Assembly (NCBI RefSeq): GCF_003752175.1
Contig: NZ_RJVF01000013.1
Span: 310,001 to 374,000, forward strand
Source of the DNA: Comamonas sp. BIGb0124
Lineage (GTDB): Bacteria > Pseudomonadota > Gammaproteobacteria > Burkholderiales > Burkholderiaceae_C
Direction: 5' to 3'
Length of the DNA stretch: 64,000 nt
The position numbers and the translations under genes were made by a program. Every line of letters starts with the position of its first letter. Position 1 is the first letter of the stretch. Shown piece by piece: positions 37,361-47,991 of the stretch. Below the pieces are notes generated by a model that was given only the letters and a program-made list of their open reading frames with translations, made no database searches and was not told the origin of the DNA.

Positions 37361-38184
37361 CCGCATCCGACGACCTGGTCCTGGGGGGCTGGGACTGCCA
37401 TGCCCACCTGTTCGGACCCTACCGGCGCTTTCCATTGGCCGCAGACCGCAGCTACACGCCGCCCGAAGCACTCGAGCCGCAGTACATGGCGCTGCTGCGC
37501 CGCCTGGGACTGGGCCACGGGGTGCTGGTGCATCCCAGCGCCTATGGCGACGACCACTCGCTGCTGCTGCATGCGCTGGCCGCACAACCCGATCTGCGCG
37601 GCGTGGTGGTGATCCGCCAGGACACCGCGCTGCCGCTGGCCGCACTGCGCAGCCGGGGCGTACGCGGTGCGCGCTTCAGCCACCGCAGCGCTGCCGGCGG
37701 CAACTTCGCGGGCAGCGCCGCGCTGAGCGATCTGCAGGCCCTGGCCCCTGCTCTGGCCGACGCCGGCCTGCACGCCGAACTGTGGACCGACTGCGTGGCG
37801 CTCCCCGATGCGGCAGAGGCCATCCGGCGCCTGCCGGTGCCGGTGGTGATCGATCACATGGGCGGTTTCGACGCCGCCTCGGGGGTGGATCAGCCGGGCT
37901 TCCGCACCCTGCTCGACCTGCTCGAGACCGGTCAGGTCTGGGTCAAGCTCTGCGCCTACCGCAACCTGCTGCAATCGCCCGACTGGGAAGTGGGCCGGGC
38001 ATTCCAGCAGAAACTGCTGCAGGCGCGCCCCGACCGCCTGCTCTGGGGCAGCGACTGGCCCCATCTGCGGGTCACGCCCACGCCGGACCCGGTCCAGTTG
38101 CTCGACATGTTCATGGACTGGACGGGTGACGAGGCCCTGGTGCGCGAGGTGCTGGTGAGCAATCCCGAGAGCCTCTACCGTTAA
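37357..38184 (+). CDS. Amidohydrolase-2 family hydrolase (LigI-like)
   Basis: A 275-residue TIM-barrel metal-dependent hydrolase of the 2-pyrone-4,6-dicarboxylate lactonase type. Motifs: WDCHAHLFGPYRRFPL near the start (first metal-ligand pair D-x-H-x-H replaced by D-C-H-A-H), GARFSHRSAAGG, VVIDHMGGFD, VWVKLCAYRN, and the C-terminal LLWGSDWPHLRV with the catalytic aspartate. LigI opens the pyrone ring formed in protocatechuate-type meta cleavage. Whether this copy is LigI cannot be settled. The stop codon shares bases with the convergent enoyl-CoA hydratase stop. Confidence 0.85.
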   Translation: MTASDDLVLGGWDCHAHLFGPYRRFPLAADRSYTPPEALEPQYMALLRRLGLGHGVLVHPSAYGDDHSLLLHALAAQPDLRGVVVIRQDTALPLAALRSRGVRGARFSHRSAAGGNFAGSAALSDLQALAPALADAGLHAELWTDCVALPDAAEAIRRLPVPVVIDHMGGFDAASGVDQPGFRTLLDLLETGQVWVKLCAYRNLLQSPDWEVGRAFQQKLLQARPDRLLWGSDWPHLRVTPTPDPVQLLDMFMDWTGDEALVREVLVSNPESLYR

Positions 38185-39026
38185 CGCCCCTTGTACTGCG
38201 GGCGGCGTTTCTCGAGGAAGGCCTGCATGCCTTCCTTCTGGTCCTCGCTGGCAAACAGGCGTTCGAAATAACGCCGCTCCAGCGCCAGCGCGGTCTCCAG
38301 CGGCACGTCGCCTCCCAGGCGCACGGCTTCGCGGATGGCTTGCACGGCCAGGGGCGGCATGCCGGCCAGCCGGGTGGCGATCGCCACGGCCCGCTCCAGC
38401 GCCTGGCCGGGTGCGACCAGCTCGCTCACCAGATTGGCCACATAGGCTTCGCGCGCGGGAATGTTCTCGCCCAGCAGGGTCCACAGCAGGGCCTTGTAGC
38501 GCCCGGCACTGCGCAGCAGGCGTTGCGTGCCGCCGGCCCCGGGCATGATGCCGACCCGGATCTCGGGCTGACCGAACTGCGCATCGTCGGCCGCGACGAT
38601 CATGTCGCACGCCAGGGCGAGTTCGCATCCTCCGCCCAGCGCATAACCTTCCACTGCGGCGATCGTCGGCTTGGCCAGACCGCGCACCACCTCGAACAGG
38701 CGGCCGGTCTCCAGGCGAACATGGTCGGCGGGGCTCATGCCGGCCATCTCGGCGATGTCGGTGCCCGCCACAAAGTAGCCCTCGCTGCCGGTCAGCACCA
38801 CGGCCGATACGGCCGGGTCGTCTTCGGCCGCCTGCAGGGCCTCGACCAGCGCCTGCTTGATGCGCATGTTGAGCGCATTGCGGCGCTCGGGCCGGTGGAT
38901 GGAGATCACGGCGACCGGCCCGCTGCGCTGCGTGCGCACCACGTCCGGGCTCGCTTCGGCAGGCGTCGCAGGCGTGTTCGGCGGGGCCGCCGGCGTCGTC
39001 GCTTCGATGGCGGGGTTCATGCTCAT
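38181..39026 (-). CDS. Enoyl-CoA hydratase/isomerase family protein
   Basis: A 281-residue crotonase-fold enzyme. After a ~30-residue Pro/Thr-rich head come HRPERRNALNMRIKQALVEA, the first oxyanion-hole part GYFVAGTDIAEM, the second IAAVEGYALGGGCELALACD and VGIMPGAGGTQRLLR with the catalytic glutamate context. Of three in-frame ATGs, 39026 has the best Shine-Dalgarno spacing (AAGGAG); the ATG at 39032 would give an ATGA overlap but sits too close to the site. It is the final gene of the nine-gene operon. Confidence 0.92.
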   Translation of the reverse strand: MSMNPAIEATTPAAPPNTPATPAEASPDVVRTQRSGPVAVISIHRPERRNALNMRIKQALVEALQAAEDDPAVSAVVLTGSEGYFVAGTDIAEMAGMSPADHVRLETGRLFEVVRGLAKPTIAAVEGYALGGGCELALACDMIVAADDAQFGQPEIRVGIMPGAGGTQRLLRSAGRYKALLWTLLGENIPAREAYVANLVSELVAPGQALERAVAIATRLAGMPPLAVQAIREAVRLGGDVPLETALALERRYFERLFASEDQKEGMQAFLEKRRPQYKGR

Positions 39027-39028
39027 GT

Positions 39029-40597
39029 TCATGCTCCTTGCCGGACGGCCTGCCGATCCACTTCGCGCCGCAGCCACACCGATGCACGGTAACGGTCTTC
39101 GCCATAAGCGGCACGCAGGTTCTCGAGCACCCGCAGCACATTCGGCAGCCCGATCGTCCGGCCCCAGGCCAGCGGCCCGACGGGGTAATTCACCCCCAGC
39201 CGCATGGCGACATCCACCCCGGCCTCGTCCGAGATGCCGTGCAACACCGCCTCGGCGCCTTCGTTGACCAGCATGGCCACGGTGCGCATCACGGCCAGCC
39301 CGGGCAGGTCGGCCAGCACCGAGGCCGGCTTGCCCAGCGCGGCGAACAGGCCCAGCGCCGCACGCAAGCCCCGTTCATCGTCCGCATCCGAGGCCGCCAC
39401 GGCCACCCGCGTGCAGCGGGCGTAGTCCAGCGCCAGATCGAACAGCACCACGGGTTCGCCGAGCTCGCGTGCCAGCGCCGCCGCCGTGCGGCCGTCGGTC
39501 AACGCCAGCACATGGCCGTCGACACGCAGCAGGCCCCGACCGGCTGGGGCATCCGGCGACGGGGTCGATGTCACGGTCACGCCCGCCAGCCCGCCCAGCA
39601 GCGCGACCAGCCCCTGCGCCGCACCCAGGTCGCCCTTGATGTGCACCGTACGGGGCGACGGCAACCCGGCCCCCGCGTCGTCGGGCTGCACACGGATCGC
39701 GTCCGGCCCGTAGTCGAAGAATCCGCGCCCCGATTTGCGGCCCAGCCAGCCGGCGTCGACCAGTTCGCGCTGGACCAGCGAAGGCCGGTAGCGCGGATCG
39801 CCGTCGAATGCCGCGTAGACCGATCGGGTCACGGCCAGGTTGACGTCCTGCCCGATCAGGTCGGTCAGCTCGCAAGGCCCCATGCGAAAACCGCCGGACT
39901 CGCGCAGCACGGCGTCGAGTGCCGCCGGCGTGCAGGCCTGTTCCTGCAGCAGACGCAATGCCTCGCCATAGAAAGGCCGGGCCACACGATTGACGATGAA
40001 GCCCGGCGTGGACCGGCAGCGCACCGGCGTCTTGCCCCAGGCCTGCGCCGTGGCGGCCACGGTGTCGGCCACGATCGGGTCGGTGGCATGGCCGCTGACC
40101 ACCTCCACCAGCGGCAGCGCAGGCGCCGGATTGAAGAAATGCATGCCCACCACACGGCCGGGCCGGGCCAGCCGCCCGGCCAGCGCCGTCACGGACAGGG
40201 AAGAGGTGTTGGTGGCCAGGATGGCATCTGCCGGCAACATGGCCTCCACGGCCTCGAAGGCATCGACCTTGGCCTGCAGATCCTCGTAGATCGCCTCGAT
40301 CGCCAGACCCAGGCCGGCCGGCAGTTCGGGGGGTGCAGGCATCACGCGTGCCAGGATGGCATCGCGCTCGGCCGCATCGAGCCGGCCCTTGGCGACCCGC
40401 CGCTCCAGGCTGGCGCGGATCAGGCCCAGGCCGCGTTCGACGGCCGCATCGCTGGCATCGCGCAGATAGACGGGATGGCCGGCGGCGGCGGCCACTTCGG
40501 CAATGCCGCTGCCCATGGTGCCCGCGCCGATCACCAGAACACCGCGTTCGCGAGGCAGTGCGGCGGCGGTCGTGAATGTGCGTTGTTCTTCAGCCAT
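39029..40597 (-). CDS. 3-hydroxyacyl-CoA dehydrogenase (PaaH/PaaC-like)
   Basis: A 522-residue enzyme with a Rossmann NAD-binding domain (VIGAGTMGSGIAEVAAAAGH, residues 22-41), the catalytic segment VGMHFFNPAPALPLVEVVSG, and PGFIVNRVARPFYGEALRLL. A second C-terminal half repeats the dehydrogenase tail (from about residue 380), as in PaaH of phenylacetate degradation. It oxidises a 3-hydroxyacyl-CoA to 3-oxoacyl-CoA. It overlaps the GST gene by 8 bases upstream and the hydratase downstream. Confidence 0.92.
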   Translation of the reverse strand: MAEEQRTFTTAAALPRERGVLVIGAGTMGSGIAEVAAAAGHPVYLRDASDAAVERGLGLIRASLERRVAKGRLDAAERDAILARVMPAPPELPAGLGLAIEAIYEDLQAKVDAFEAVEAMLPADAILATNTSSLSVTALAGRLARPGRVVGMHFFNPAPALPLVEVVSGHATDPIVADTVAATAQAWGKTPVRCRSTPGFIVNRVARPFYGEALRLLQEQACTPAALDAVLRESGGFRMGPCELTDLIGQDVNLAVTRSVYAAFDGDPRYRPSLVQRELVDAGWLGRKSGRGFFDYGPDAIRVQPDDAGAGLPSPRTVHIKGDLGAAQGLVALLGGLAGVTVTSTPSPDAPAGRGLLRVDGHVLALTDGRTAAALARELGEPVVLFDLALDYARCTRVAVAASDADDERGLRAALGLFAALGKPASVLADLPGLAVMRTVAMLVNEGAEAVLHGISDEAGVDVAMRLGVNYPVGPLAWGRTIGLPNVLRVLENLRAAYGEDRYRASVWLRREVDRQAVRQGA

Positions 40598-41207
40598 CGA
40601 TCGGCTCCGTGGCCTTGAAGGACGGCCGCTGGCTCAGTTCGGCCAGCCATCCGGCCAGACGCGGCGCGCGGCTGCGCCAGCCCAACGTGTCGAAGCGGTA
40701 GTCCATGTAGCCCAGCGCGCAGGCGACGGTGATCTGGCCGATGCACAGCGGAGCCGCCGCCAGTGCGGGCGTTTCGTGCTCCAGCACGGCCAGGGCCTTG
40801 TCGGCCTTGAGCGCGAAGGCATCGAGCAGTTGCTCGACCGGCACGCCACGCTCGCGTTCGTTGCGCCACAGGATGAGCGCGTCGAGCAGGCCGTCGCCCA
40901 GCGCGTGCCAGCGCAGCGACTGCCAGCGGGCATCGCCCGTGGCCGGGAACAGCGTGCCGCCCGCCAGGTGGTCGAGGTACTCGCAGATCACCACCGAGTC
41001 GTACAGCACGCGGCCGTCCGGCAACACGAGCGTGGGGATCTTGGAGAGCGGATTGACCTCCATCAAGGCCGCATTGGGCCTGAGCATGGCGGCCACCGAG
41101 CGCACGAGTTCGAGCTGCGGCACCAGCCCCAGCTCGTGGGCGCAGACCATGACCTTGCGCACGTAGGGCGACTTGGGCGACCAGTGCAGCGTGAGTTGCC
41201 GGGCCAT
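40590..41207 (-). CDS. Glutathione S-transferase family protein
   Basis: A 205-residue cytosolic-type GST. N-terminal thioredoxin fold LTLHWSPKSPYVRKVMVCAH with the likely glutathione-activating serine in SPKSPY; cis-proline segment NPLSKIPTLVLPDGRVLYDS; C-terminal helical domain with the DYRFDTLGW region. Start 41207 overlaps the CoA-transferase stop by one base. In a catabolic operon it may isomerise or dehalogenate an intermediate, or protect against electrophiles. The precise role is unknown. Confidence 0.9.
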   Translation of the reverse strand: MARQLTLHWSPKSPYVRKVMVCAHELGLVPQLELVRSVAAMLRPNAALMEVNPLSKIPTLVLPDGRVLYDSVVICEYLDHLAGGTLFPATGDARWQSLRWHALGDGLLDALILWRNERERGVPVEQLLDAFALKADKALAVLEHETPALAAAPLCIGQITVACALGYMDYRFDTLGWRSRAPRLAGWLAELSQRPSFKATEPIDG

Positions 41208-42436
41208 CAGATCACTCCCTTCTCGCGCAGGGCGCGGATGTCGGCGGCTCCGTAGCCCAGCGACGACAGGATGTCCTCGCTGTGCTGCCCCAGCAACGGC
41301 GGCGGATCGCGATCGACCGGCGCCTGGCCGCCGAAGCGCAGCGGGCTGGCGACCTGAGGCACCTCCACGCCGCTGGGATGCGGCACGCGGCGCAGCATGC
41401 CGCGCGCCTGCACCTGCGGGTCCTCGAACACATCGGCCACCGAATTGATGGGGCCGCAGGGCACGCCGGCGGCATCGAGCGCGGCGATGAGCCGCTCGCG
41501 CGGCCAGGCCCCGAACAAGTCGCGCAGCGTAGCCGACAGCTCGGCGATGTGCCGCACACGCTGCGCGTTGGTGGCGTATCGCGCATCGGTGGCCAGCTCG
41601 GGGCGGCCGAGCGCCTCGCACAGCTTCGCGTACTGGCCGTCGTTGCCGACCACCAGGATCACATCGCCGTCGGCGCACGAATACACATCCTGCGGCTGGA
41701 TGTTGGGATGGGCATTGCCGTTGCGGCGGGGCACCTTGCCGGAGACGAGATAGTTCATGGCCTGGTTGGCCAGCGAGGCCACCTGCACGTCCAGCATGGC
41801 GACGTCGATGAACTCGCCCTGGCCCGTGCGCTCGCGCTGCGCCAGCGCGCCCAGCACGGCCACGGCGGTGTACATGCCCGTCATCAGATCGACGATGGGC
41901 ACGCCCACCTTCTGCGGTCCGGCACCCGGCAGGCCGTCGCGCTCGCCGGTCACGCTCATGAGGCCGCCCATGGCCTGGATCAGAAAATCGTAGGCCGGCT
42001 GATCGCGGCGCGGGCCGGTCTGTCCGAAGCCCGTGACCGAGCAATACACGAGGCGCGGATTGAGCTTGCGCAGCGACGCTTCGTCCAGTCCGTAGCGCGC
42101 CAGGGTGCCGACCTTGTAGTTCTCGAGCACGACATCGGCCTGCAGGGCCAGCTCGCGGATGATCTGCTGCCCCTCGGGTTTTTCCAGGCTCACCGTGATG
42201 GAGCGTTTGCCGCGGTTCACGGCCAGGTAATAACCGGCCTCGCGGGTGTCCTGGCCGTGCGCGTCCTTGAGGAAGGGAGGGCCCCAACTGCGGGTGTCGT
42301 CGCCCGCCCCGGGGCGCTCGACCTTGATCACCTCGGCGCCCATGTCGGCCAGGACTTGACCGGCCCAGGGCGCGGCGAGAATTCGGCTGAGGTCCAGGAC
42401 CTTGATATGCGATAGCGGACCGTGTGCGGTGCTCAT
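41207..42436 (-). CDS. CaiB/BaiF family CoA-transferase (class III)
   Basis: A 409-residue class III CoA-transferase: PLSHIKVLDLSRILAAPWAG, GAEVIKVERPGAGDDTRSWG, VNRGKRSITVSL, YDFLIQAMGGLMSVTGERDG and the nucleophile-aspartate region FIDVAMLDVQVASL. The family moves CoA from one acyl donor, often succinyl- or acetyl-CoA, to another acid. It is the only obvious activating step in the operon, so it probably makes the CoA thioester that the dehydrogenase and hydratases then process. An AAGGAGA site precedes 42436. Confidence 0.9.
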   Translation of the reverse strand: MSTAHGPLSHIKVLDLSRILAAPWAGQVLADMGAEVIKVERPGAGDDTRSWGPPFLKDAHGQDTREAGYYLAVNRGKRSITVSLEKPEGQQIIRELALQADVVLENYKVGTLARYGLDEASLRKLNPRLVYCSVTGFGQTGPRRDQPAYDFLIQAMGGLMSVTGERDGLPGAGPQKVGVPIVDLMTGMYTAVAVLGALAQRERTGQGEFIDVAMLDVQVASLANQAMNYLVSGKVPRRNGNAHPNIQPQDVYSCADGDVILVVGNDGQYAKLCEALGRPELATDARYATNAQRVRHIAELSATLRDLFGAWPRERLIAALDAAGVPCGPINSVADVFEDPQVQARGMLRRVPHPSGVEVPQVASPLRFGGQAPVDRDPPPLLGQHSEDILSSLGYGAADIRALREKGVI

Positions 42437-42501
42437 GTAACGGGTCTCCTTTATGCCTGGCATTATGGAAACCCGCTGCGCTCTCGCCTACGCGAGCGGC
42501 G

Positions 42502-43752
42502 TCAATCCTGGGATGCGGTGCCAGACATACCGGCCTGCGCACGCCGGGCCAGCTCGATCCTGGCGATGGCGTTGCGGTGCACCTCGTCGGGCCCGTCGAC
42601 GATGCGCACGGTGCGCTGCAGCGCATAGGCCTCGGCCAGCCAGAAGTCCTGGCTCACCCCGGCCGCACCATGCGCCTGGATGGCCCAGTCCACCACGCGG
42701 CAGGCCATGTTCGGCGCCACCACCTTGATCATGGCGATCTCGGCCCGGGCGGCCTTGTTGCCCACGGTGTCCATCTTCCACGCCGCCTGCAGCGTCAGCA
42801 GGCGCGCCTGGTCGATCAGGCAACGCGATTCGGCAATGCGTTCGTGCCACACCGACTGCTCGGCCAGCGGGCGCCCGAAAGCCACGCGGGCCAGCAGGCG
42901 ATCGCACATCGCTTCGAGTGCGCGTTCGGCCGCACCGATCGAGCGCATGCAGTGGTGGATGCGCCCCGGCCCCAGCCGCCCCTGCGCGATCTCGAAACCA
43001 CGGCCTTCCCCCAGCAGCATGTGATCCACCGGCACACGCACGTTGTCGAGCACGACCTCCATGTGCCCGTGCGGCGCATCGTCGTAGCCGAAGACCGAGA
43101 GGTGCCGCAGCACCGTCACCCCAGGCGTATCGCGCGGCACCAGCACCATCGACTGCTGCGCGTGTCGGGGCGCGTCCGGGTCGGTCTTGCCCATCACGAT
43201 GAAGAGCCGGCAGTGCGGACTGCCGGCGCCGGAAGAGAACCACTTGCGCCCGTCGAGCACATAGTGGTCGCCGTCGCGCCGGATGGTGCACTGGATGTTG
43301 GTGGCGTCCGACGACGCCACGGCCGGTTCGGTCATGAGGAAAGCCGATCGGATCTCGCCCTGCAGCAAAGGCTCCAGCCACTGCTGTTTCTGCACCGGCG
43401 TGCCGTAGCGCGCCAGCGTCTCCATGTTGCCGGTATCGGGCGCCGAGCAGTTGAACACTTCGGCCGACCACGACACGCGGCCCATCACTTCGCACAGCGG
43501 CGCATAGTCGAGGTTGGAGATGCCGCCCTGCCCCTCGTGGGCATGCGGCAAGAACAAATTCCACAGCCCGGCTTCGCGTGCCAGCGGCTTGAGCGATTCG
43601 ATCAGCCCCACGGTCTGCCACGGATCGCCACTGCGGCGCAGGGCATCCGTCTCTTCTCGATAGCGCCCCTCGTTGGGGTAGATGTGCGCCTCGAAGAACT
43701 GCAGCAGGCGCTCGCGCAGCGCCTGGGCATTGGCGGACAGGTCAGAGAACAT
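42502..43752 (-). CDS. Acyl-CoA dehydrogenase
   Basis: A 416-residue flavoprotein of the ACAD family that introduces a double bond into an acyl-CoA. Landmarks are [38 protein letters not shown], the FAD/adenine region [20 protein letters not shown] and C-terminal [20 protein letters not shown]. The N-terminal ~30 residues look like the ACAD10/11-like bacterial subgroup. The start at 43752 follows AAGGAG; an upstream in-frame extension lacks such a site. Confidence 0.92.
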   Translation of the reverse strand: MFSDLSANAQALRERLLQFFEAHIYPNEGRYREETDALRRSGDPWQTVGLIESLKPLAREAGLWNLFLPHAHEGQGGISNLDYAPLCEVMGRVSWSAEVFNCSAPDTGNMETLARYGTPVQKQQWLEPLLQGEIRSAFLMTEPAVASSDATNIQCTIRRDGDHYVLDGRKWFSSGAGSPHCRLFIVMGKTDPDAPRHAQQSMVLVPRDTPGVTVLRHLSVFGYDDAPHGHMEVVLDNVRVPVDHMLLGEGRGFEIAQGRLGPGRIHHCMRSIGAAERALEAMCDRLLARVAFGRPLAEQSVWHERIAESRCLIDQARLLTLQAAWKMDTVGNKAARAEIAMIKVVAPNMACRVVDWAIQAHGAAGVSQDFWLAEAYALQRTVRIVDGPDEVHRNAIARIELARRAQAGMSGTASQD

Positions 43753-43853
43753 GGGGCGGGCTCCTTGGGTATCTGCCCGGATTAGGCCCCCCGGCCCGCG
43801 CCCTGCCAATCACCAGAGAGACAGCGGCATGTGCCGCCCACCCGGCTCGGCGC

Positions 43854-44630
43854 TCAGCGTCCCACGAATACGGGCGCGCGTTTCTCGGCAAAGGCCCGCT
43901 GCGCCTCGCGCGCATCCTCGGTCCGGCCGATCTGCGCGGTCATGTCCTGCTCATAACGGTAGCCGTCGCGCAGGCTCATGTCCTCGATCACGTTCAGGGT
44001 GTGCTTGCCCATGCGGGTCGAGACCGGGCTCTTGGCGGCAATGCTTTGCGCGATCTCCATGGCCAGCGGCAGCAGCTCGGGCCCCGGCACGCAGGCCTCG
44101 GCCACGCCCAGGCGATAGAGCTCCTCGCCGCCCACGCGAAATCCGGTGAGCGCCATGCGCCGCAGGCGCGAATGGCCGAACAGCCGCATCGCATGGCTGC
44201 AGCCGCCCAGCAACCCGACATCGACCTCGGGCAGGCCCAGTTGCGCCTTGTCCGAGACCACGACGATGTCGCTCGACGCCACCATGGCCAGGCCCGAACC
44301 CAGCGCCGCCCCGTTGACCGCACACACCACGGGCTTGGCGCATTCCCGGATCGCGTGAAAACATTCGCGTGTGCGCCGCGAATGGGCCGGCAGGTCGCCC
44401 GGTGCCTTGATCACCGAGGCCCGGCCCTTGAGATCGGCCCCCGCGCAGAACACTCGGCCGGCACCGGTCAGCACCACGGCCCGGATCTCGTCGAGCTCCG
44501 AAATGCGGTCGAGCGCCAGCGTGAGCTCGTCGTTGAGGGTGCGGGTCAGGGCATTGACCGGCGGGGCGTCCAGCGTGAGCGTGGCGACATGCCCGTCGAG
44601 TTCAAAACGGAGTTGCGTGTAATCGTGCAT
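43854..44630 (-). CDS. Enoyl-CoA hydratase/isomerase family protein (second copy)
   Basis: A 258-residue crotonase-fold protein: ATLTLDAPPVNALTRTLNDE, oxyanion-hole parts GRVFCAGADLKGRA and CAVNGAALGSGLAMVASSD, and VDVGLLGGCSHAMRLFGH. It differs clearly from the other copy at 38-39 kb (different N-terminus and G-G-C-S instead of G-A-G-G-T in the catalytic loop). The two probably act at different steps, such as isomerase and hydratase, like PaaG and PaaF. The Shine-Dalgarno is weak. Confidence 0.9.
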   Translation of the reverse strand: MHDYTQLRFELDGHVATLTLDAPPVNALTRTLNDELTLALDRISELDEIRAVVLTGAGRVFCAGADLKGRASVIKAPGDLPAHSRRTRECFHAIRECAKPVVCAVNGAALGSGLAMVASSDIVVVSDKAQLGLPEVDVGLLGGCSHAMRLFGHSRLRRMALTGFRVGGEELYRLGVAEACVPGPELLPLAMEIAQSIAAKSPVSTRMGKHTLNVIEDMSLRDGYRYEQDMTAQIGRTEDAREAQRAFAEKRAPVFVGR

Positions 44631-44650
44631 GGTGTGAGCAAAAAACAGAG

Positions 44651-45856
<1,206 letters not shown>

Positions 45857-45872
45857 GCAAATACTCCAGGGG

Positions 45873-46955
45873 TCAGCCGGTGGTGGCGCGGAAGGTCACG
45901 CCGCAGCCCGCGCCGGCCGGCAGCGCCAGATGCCCGTCGGTCACGGGCAAGGGGGTGAAGGGGTCGTCCAGAAGATGCAGGTGTTCGGACAGCTCGCAGC
46001 CGTAAGGCAGCCGCCGCACCGTGCAGGCCGCCTGCAGCGCCATGCCCTGCATCAGGGCCGGGCCGAAGGCGGCACCCACGCGCACCGCCACCTCGCCCGC
46101 CTCGCAGATGCGCACGGCCTGCAGAAAGCGCCGCAGCCCTCCCAGGTTGGTGGCCTTGAGGTTGATGACGTCGACCGCACGCTCGGAAACCAGGCGAAAC
46201 ACGTCGCGCACGCTCTGCGCGGCTTCGTCGGCCTCGATGGCCACGGGCAAGGCCTGCGTCAGCAGCTTGAGCCCGGCGAAATCGGCCGCCGGCACCGGCT
46301 GCTCGATCAGCGCGACGGCATGACGCTCCATCCGCGAAAAAGCCGAGATCAGTTGCTTGGGGCTGTACGACTGGTTCGGATCCAGCGTCAGCACCACATC
46401 GGGCCCCACCGCTTCGCGAACGGCGGCCAGGCGCTGGATGTCCAGGTCGGTATCGCCCGACAGCTTGAGTTTCAGTTGCCCATAACCCTGCCCGGCAAGC
46501 TGGCGTGCCAATGCGCCCATTTCGTCCGGCGCCTTGATGGGCAGGATGCGCGAGAGCGCCACCCGCTCGCGTTGCCGCCCGCCCAGCAGCACGTGCACGG
46601 GCACGTCCATCGCACGCGCCAGCAGGTCGTGCAGCGCCATGTCGATGGCGGCCTTGACGGTCGGCTGGTAGGCCAGCGTGGCGTCGAGCTCGTCGAGCAC
46701 CGCCCCCAGTTCATCCAGGCTGCGGCCGACCAGCATCGGCACCAGGAAAGCCAGTCCGGCCCGCGCGCCCTCGCCGTGGGTGGAGATCGCCGGGATGGCA
46801 TGGCAGTAGCCCAGGCCTTCGTGCCCTTCGTCGTCGCGCACCCGCACCACCCAGCCCTCGAGCCGGGGCACCTGGGCCCGCGCAAACTTCCACTGGGGAT
46901 CGGCCAGGCCCTGCACGCAAGGCTCGAAAGAGGCAGAAACAATCGTCCGGGTCAC
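45873..46955 (-). CDS. Enolase-superfamily enzyme, muconate-lactonizing-enzyme subgroup
   Basis: A 360-residue mandelate racemase/muconate lactonizing enzyme-like protein. The MLE-subgroup catalytic set is visible: Lys162-x-Lys164 in LKLKLSG; metal ligands Asp192 (LDPNQ), Glu218 (LIEQP) and the E-A-D-E group 241-244; and Lys267 at the end of the sixth strand. The subgroup covers cycloisomerases, dehydratases (OSBS) and dipeptide epimerases. GTG 46955 is the start, with GGAG overlapping the preceding Bug stop codon. Being second in a catabolic operon, it may act on a free acid before CoA activation. The substrate is unknown. Confidence 0.88.
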   Translation of the reverse strand: MTRTIVSASFEPCVQGLADPQWKFARAQVPRLEGWVVRVRDDEGHEGLGYCHAIPAISTHGEGARAGLAFLVPMLVGRSLDELGAVLDELDATLAYQPTVKAAIDMALHDLLARAMDVPVHVLLGGRQRERVALSRILPIKAPDEMGALARQLAGQGYGQLKLKLSGDTDLDIQRLAAVREAVGPDVVLTLDPNQSYSPKQLISAFSRMERHAVALIEQPVPAADFAGLKLLTQALPVAIEADEAAQSVRDVFRLVSERAVDVINLKATNLGGLRRFLQAVRICEAGEVAVRVGAAFGPALMQGMALQAACTVRRLPYGCELSEHLHLLDDPFTPLPVTDGHLALPAGAGCGVTFRATTG

Positions 46956-46961
46956 GGCGGC

Positions 46962-47942
46962 TTACTCCAGCGTGATCTTGGACTTGGTGATGATGCCCTT
47001 CCACTTCTGCGACTCGGCGGCCATCAACTGGCGGTACTCGTCGGACGTGGAAGTGGCAGGAATCGCCCCCTGCTTGAGGAAGGTCTGCTTCATCTCCGGG
47101 GCATTGACCGCAGCCACGGCGGCCTCGCGCACCTTGTTGGCAATCGCGGCGGGCAGGCCCTTGGGCGCGATCAGGCCATACGTGGTCTCCATCGACACAC
47201 CCTTCAGTCCCTGCTCGTGGGTGGTGGGCACATGGGGCAGTTGCGGCGCCCGTTCGGGGCCGGCCACGGCCAGCACCGTGAAGGCGCCGCTGCCGACGTG
47301 CGGCAGCACGGGCAGCAAATCGACCATGGTGGCGTCGACCTCGCCGGCCAGCAGCGCCGTCACCGCGGGCGCCGCGCCCTTGTAGGGCACATGCAGCAGA
47401 TCCACGGCGGCCTGGTCCTTGAACAGCTCCATGCCGATGTGCGGCGTGGTGCCCGGACCGGCCGAACTGTAGGCCAGCTTGCCCGGAGCGGCCTTGGCCT
47501 TCTTGATCAGATCGTCCAGGGTGTGCATGCCCGACTTGCTGTTGACCACGATCACGCTGGGAATGCGTGCGACCACCGTCAGGTACTGCACGTCGTCGAG
47601 CGTGTACGGCGCTTTCATCAGATTGGGCATGCCGGCCAGCGGGCCCGGCGCGATCAGTGCCAGGGTATAGCCGTCGGGCTGGGCCTTGGCGGTCGCCTCC
47701 ACGCCGATGATGCCGCCGGCACCCGCGCGGTTGTCCACCACCACCGGCTTGCCCAGCGACTCGCCGAGCTTGGTCGCCAGCAGGCGCGCGATCGCATCGG
47801 TCGGGCCGCCTGCGGCATAGGGCACGACCAGCTTGATCGGCTGGTTGGGCCAGTCCTGTGCGTGGGCCGAGGGCAGGGCCAAGGTGGCAGCGGCGGTCAG
47901 CAGCGCCATGGCTGCGCCCCAGATGCGGCGGTTCGTTTTCAT
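46962..47942 (-). CDS. TctC/Bug-family periplasmic solute-binding protein
   Basis: A 326-residue Bug (Bordetella uptake gene) protein, first gene of the nine-gene operon. Signal peptide MKTNRRIWGAAMALLTAAAT ending ...SAHA. Mature domain: DWPNQPIKLVVPYAAGGPTD, VVVDNRAGAGGIIGVEATAK, YSSAGPGTTPHIGMELF and DLLHVPYKGAAPAVTALLAG. Such proteins bind amides, carboxylates or aromatic acids, often without a partner permease in the operon, as here. The GGAGA site supports the start. It most likely senses or delivers the operon substrate. Confidence 0.92.
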   Translation of the reverse strand: MKTNRRIWGAAMALLTAAATLALPSAHAQDWPNQPIKLVVPYAAGGPTDAIARLLATKLGESLGKPVVVDNRAGAGGIIGVEATAKAQPDGYTLALIAPGPLAGMPNLMKAPYTLDDVQYLTVVARIPSVIVVNSKSGMHTLDDLIKKAKAAPGKLAYSSAGPGTTPHIGMELFKDQAAVDLLHVPYKGAAPAVTALLAGEVDATMVDLLPVLPHVGSGAFTVLAVAGPERAPQLPHVPTTHEQGLKGVSMETTYGLIAPKGLPAAIANKVREAAVAAVNAPEMKQTFLKQGAIPATSTSDEYRQLMAAESQKWKGIITKSKITLE

Positions 47943-47991
47943 GTCTTGTCTCCGGTTGCGAATGGAAGGCCGGCCTGGCGCCGACCCTTGT

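Noticed and set aside
38181-38184. Overlapping stop codons (TTAA) of the convergent amidohydrolase and hydratase genes
   Set aside because: Real and tidy, but a frequent outcome of compact convergent genes and not evidence of special regulation.
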